Shown: positions 13,780 to 14,743 of the stretch, in pieces
How the letters are laid out: every line of letters begins with the position of its first letter
Numbering within the stretch: the first letter of the stretch is position 1
Source of the DNA: Nitrososphaerota archaeon
GTDB taxonomy: Archaea; Thermoproteota; Nitrososphaeria; Nitrososphaerales; UBA57
Reading direction: 5' to 3'
Assembly (NCBI GenBank): GCA_016180375.1
Contig: JACPBJ010000130.1
Coordinates: 1 to 14,743 of the forward strand
DNA length: 14,743 nucleotides
The notes under the pieces: model-generated
Seen by the model: only the letters and a program-made list of their open reading frames with translations
Told to the model about the DNA's origin: nothing
Database searches by the model: none
Position numbers and translations under genes: made by a program

Positions 13780-13936
13780 GGATCTATTGAAGATGAGCAT
13801 GACAATGGGGATAACGATATGCCGAGTCAGAAAGAAGTGGAAACAAGAGCAATTGACGAAATACTGCATGTCGTGTCCTAGAAGGGAGACGTCTTCCTCG
13901 CAAGAGACTGCCAGTATTCAATGGATTTTATTCCTG
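13780..13936 (+). pseudogene. Possible gene relic or short ORF between padR and the propeller gene
   Basis: No confident gene occupies this stretch. In one plus-strand frame, 13774 to 13878 is open and includes ATG 13819, which would give a 20-residue peptide, MPSQKEVETRAIDEILHVVS, ending at TAG 13879-13881. The same frame continues open after the TAG with KGDVFLARDCQYSMDF and on into the antisense of the propeller gene, up to TGA 14011. The two parts read like one protein interrupted by a nonsense codon. I do not recognise the family. A divergent promoter from the palindrome region could transcribe it. It may equally be non-coding. Confidence 0.25.
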
Positions 13937-14743
13937 TTATTTTCTGCGCAGCGCACGTGGTACGTAGAAAACTATCGCTGCTAGAGACAGTGCAGCCAAA
14001 GATACTCCAATGATAATGCTTGTTGTGATAGAAGGTTCAGTCTGAGTAACCGCAATTATAGCTTTACCTTCAACTATAGGTTTTGTTTGTGTTTCACGCG
14101 AGGGAAGCGCGGCGATATCCTTTGATGGAAGAGCAGTTAAAGCGTGAACTGTATCATCGCTTGATTGTACATAGATAGTTTCACCCGCAACCGCAGGAGA
14201 GGAAAACATTGGCGCGCCAGCATCGTACTTCCACAACATTATACCAGAAAACGCGTCAAGAGCATATAGGAAACCATCCTCGGAGGTTGCGTAAACAATC
14301 TTCCCAGCGACCGCAGGAGTGTTCGCGTTTATGGCGCTAGAAGTCTGATACATCCAGACAAGTTTCCCATTTGACGCGTTAATCGCGTAGATGTTGTAGT
14401 CTACAGAGCCTGTGTATACTATTCCCTCCCCTATGGCTACAGATGACCTGACTCTGTATTCTGTTTGAAAGCGCCAAAGTATCGAGCCGTCTTTAGAGTC
14501 AACAGCGTAAATGAAAGCGCTGCCAGAGCTCACAAAAATCTTGCCTTGAGAGTAAGAAGGTGCTGACCATACCTGATTCTCCATGAATGCCTTCCAAAGA
14601 ATTCGTCCAGTTTCCGAGTTCACGGCATAGACATAGCCATCGTCGCTGCCAACATACACAACATCGTTGACAACCGTAGGGGAAGAGACTATCCACCCGC
14701 CAGTTTTCAATCTCCAATTCATTTTTCCTGTCTTACCCTCAAG
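13937..14743 (-). CDS. PQQ-type beta-propeller repeat protein, membrane-anchored, 5' end outside window
   Basis: The frame is open to the right edge (LEGKTGK precedes the first internal Met at 14722), so the start lies beyond the window. At least five repeats of the PQQ/quinoprotein propeller are visible, each built on the pattern YAVNSETGRILWK: YVYAVNSETGRILW, FIYAVDSKDGSILW, NIYAINASNGKLVW and FLYALDAFSGIMLW, with a degenerate last blade (VHALTALPS). A hydrophobic helix at about residues 234-254 from that Met and a basic tail (RALRRK) make a C-terminal membrane anchor with the propeller outside the cell. Members bind ligands or scaffold surface complexes; without the N terminus neither enzyme activity nor PQQ binding can be claimed. 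It runs towards the padR region. Confidence 0.88.
   Translation of the reverse strand, partial: LEGKTGKMNWRLKTGGWIVSSPTVVNDVVYVGSDDGYVYAVNSETGRILWKAFMENQVWSAPSYSQGKIFVSSGSAFIYAVDSKDGSILWRFQTEYRVRSSVAIGEGIVYTGSVDYNIYAINASNGKLVWMYQTSSAINANTPAVAGKIVYATSEDGFLYALDAFSGIMLWKYDAGAPMFSSPAVAGETIYVQSSDDTVHALTALPSKDIAALPSRETQTKPIVEGKAIIAVTQTEPSITTSIIIGVSLAALSLAAIVFYVPRALRRK

Noticed and set aside
13718..13984. Plus-strand open frame of 88 codons starting inside the padR N-terminal region
   Set aside because: It begins antisense to the padR extension, crosses the palindrome and ends antisense to the propeller gene; its residues look like a shifted reading of a better frame.
13819..14010. TAG at 13879 as a pyrrolysine or read-through codon
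   Set aside because: There is no pyl gene or recognisable product in the window, and the downstream part runs antisense to the propeller gene; a relic or chance frame is simpler.
1..14743. CRISPR array, tRNA/rRNA genes, insertion sequences or prophage
   Set aside because: No regularly spaced repeats, tRNA-like arms, transposase or phage-type proteins were seen on either strand.

Overview
The window looks like chromosomal DNA from an archaeon, most likely a TACK lineage such as Nitrososphaerota (Thaumarchaeota) or a close relative. The reasons are a PIN-ATPase-KH protein of the archaeal type, AT-rich boxes about 25-30 bases upstream of many first-in-unit start codons (the archaeal TATA spacing for leaderless mRNA), Shine-Dalgarno motifs mainly in front of operon-internal genes, and heavy use of TTG starts. 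GC content appears mid-range, in the forties. The lineage is an inference; the archaeal assignment is firmer. I see no rRNA, tRNA, CRISPR array, insertion sequence or phage gene.

Left part (1-5522). A TldD-type metalloprotease, cut by the left edge, follows a MazG-like nucleotide pyrophosphohydrolase on the minus strand. Diverging from MazG by only 10 bases is a HAD phosphatase, followed by the PIN-ATPase-KH protein on the plus strand. That gene meets fused GMP synthase (guaA) stop to stop. guaA lies downstream of a coiled-coil protein of unknown function (5541-6113).

Middle part (6197-9382). A rhomboid intramembrane protease overlaps the end of a convergent isocitrate/isopropylmalate dehydrogenase family gene. 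After a 133-base divergent promoter region come an HExxH putative metalloprotease of unknown function and a LOG-like (SLOG) nucleotide-binding protein, 3 bases apart.

Right part (9405-14743). This is a transport cassette on the minus strand. A PadR-family regulator overlaps (ATGA) a DrrA-type ABC ATPase, which precedes an ABC-2 permease by 3 bases. After a 50-base gap with its own TATA-like box come a MacB/FtsX-type permease and its ATPase. A perfect 20-base palindrome overlaps the padR promoter and is the likely PadR operator. At the right edge is a membrane-anchored PQQ-type beta-propeller protein whose 5' end lies outside the window. Between it and padR is a roughly 160-base stretch with a possible gene relic.

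The most unusual observations are two genes (padR and the MacB-type ATPase) whose conserved N-terminal domains start upstream of every ATG, GTG or TTG in frame; mirror-image promoters embedded in each other's coding regions at MazG/HAD; the palindromic operator; and a dehydrogenase with substituted active-site positions.
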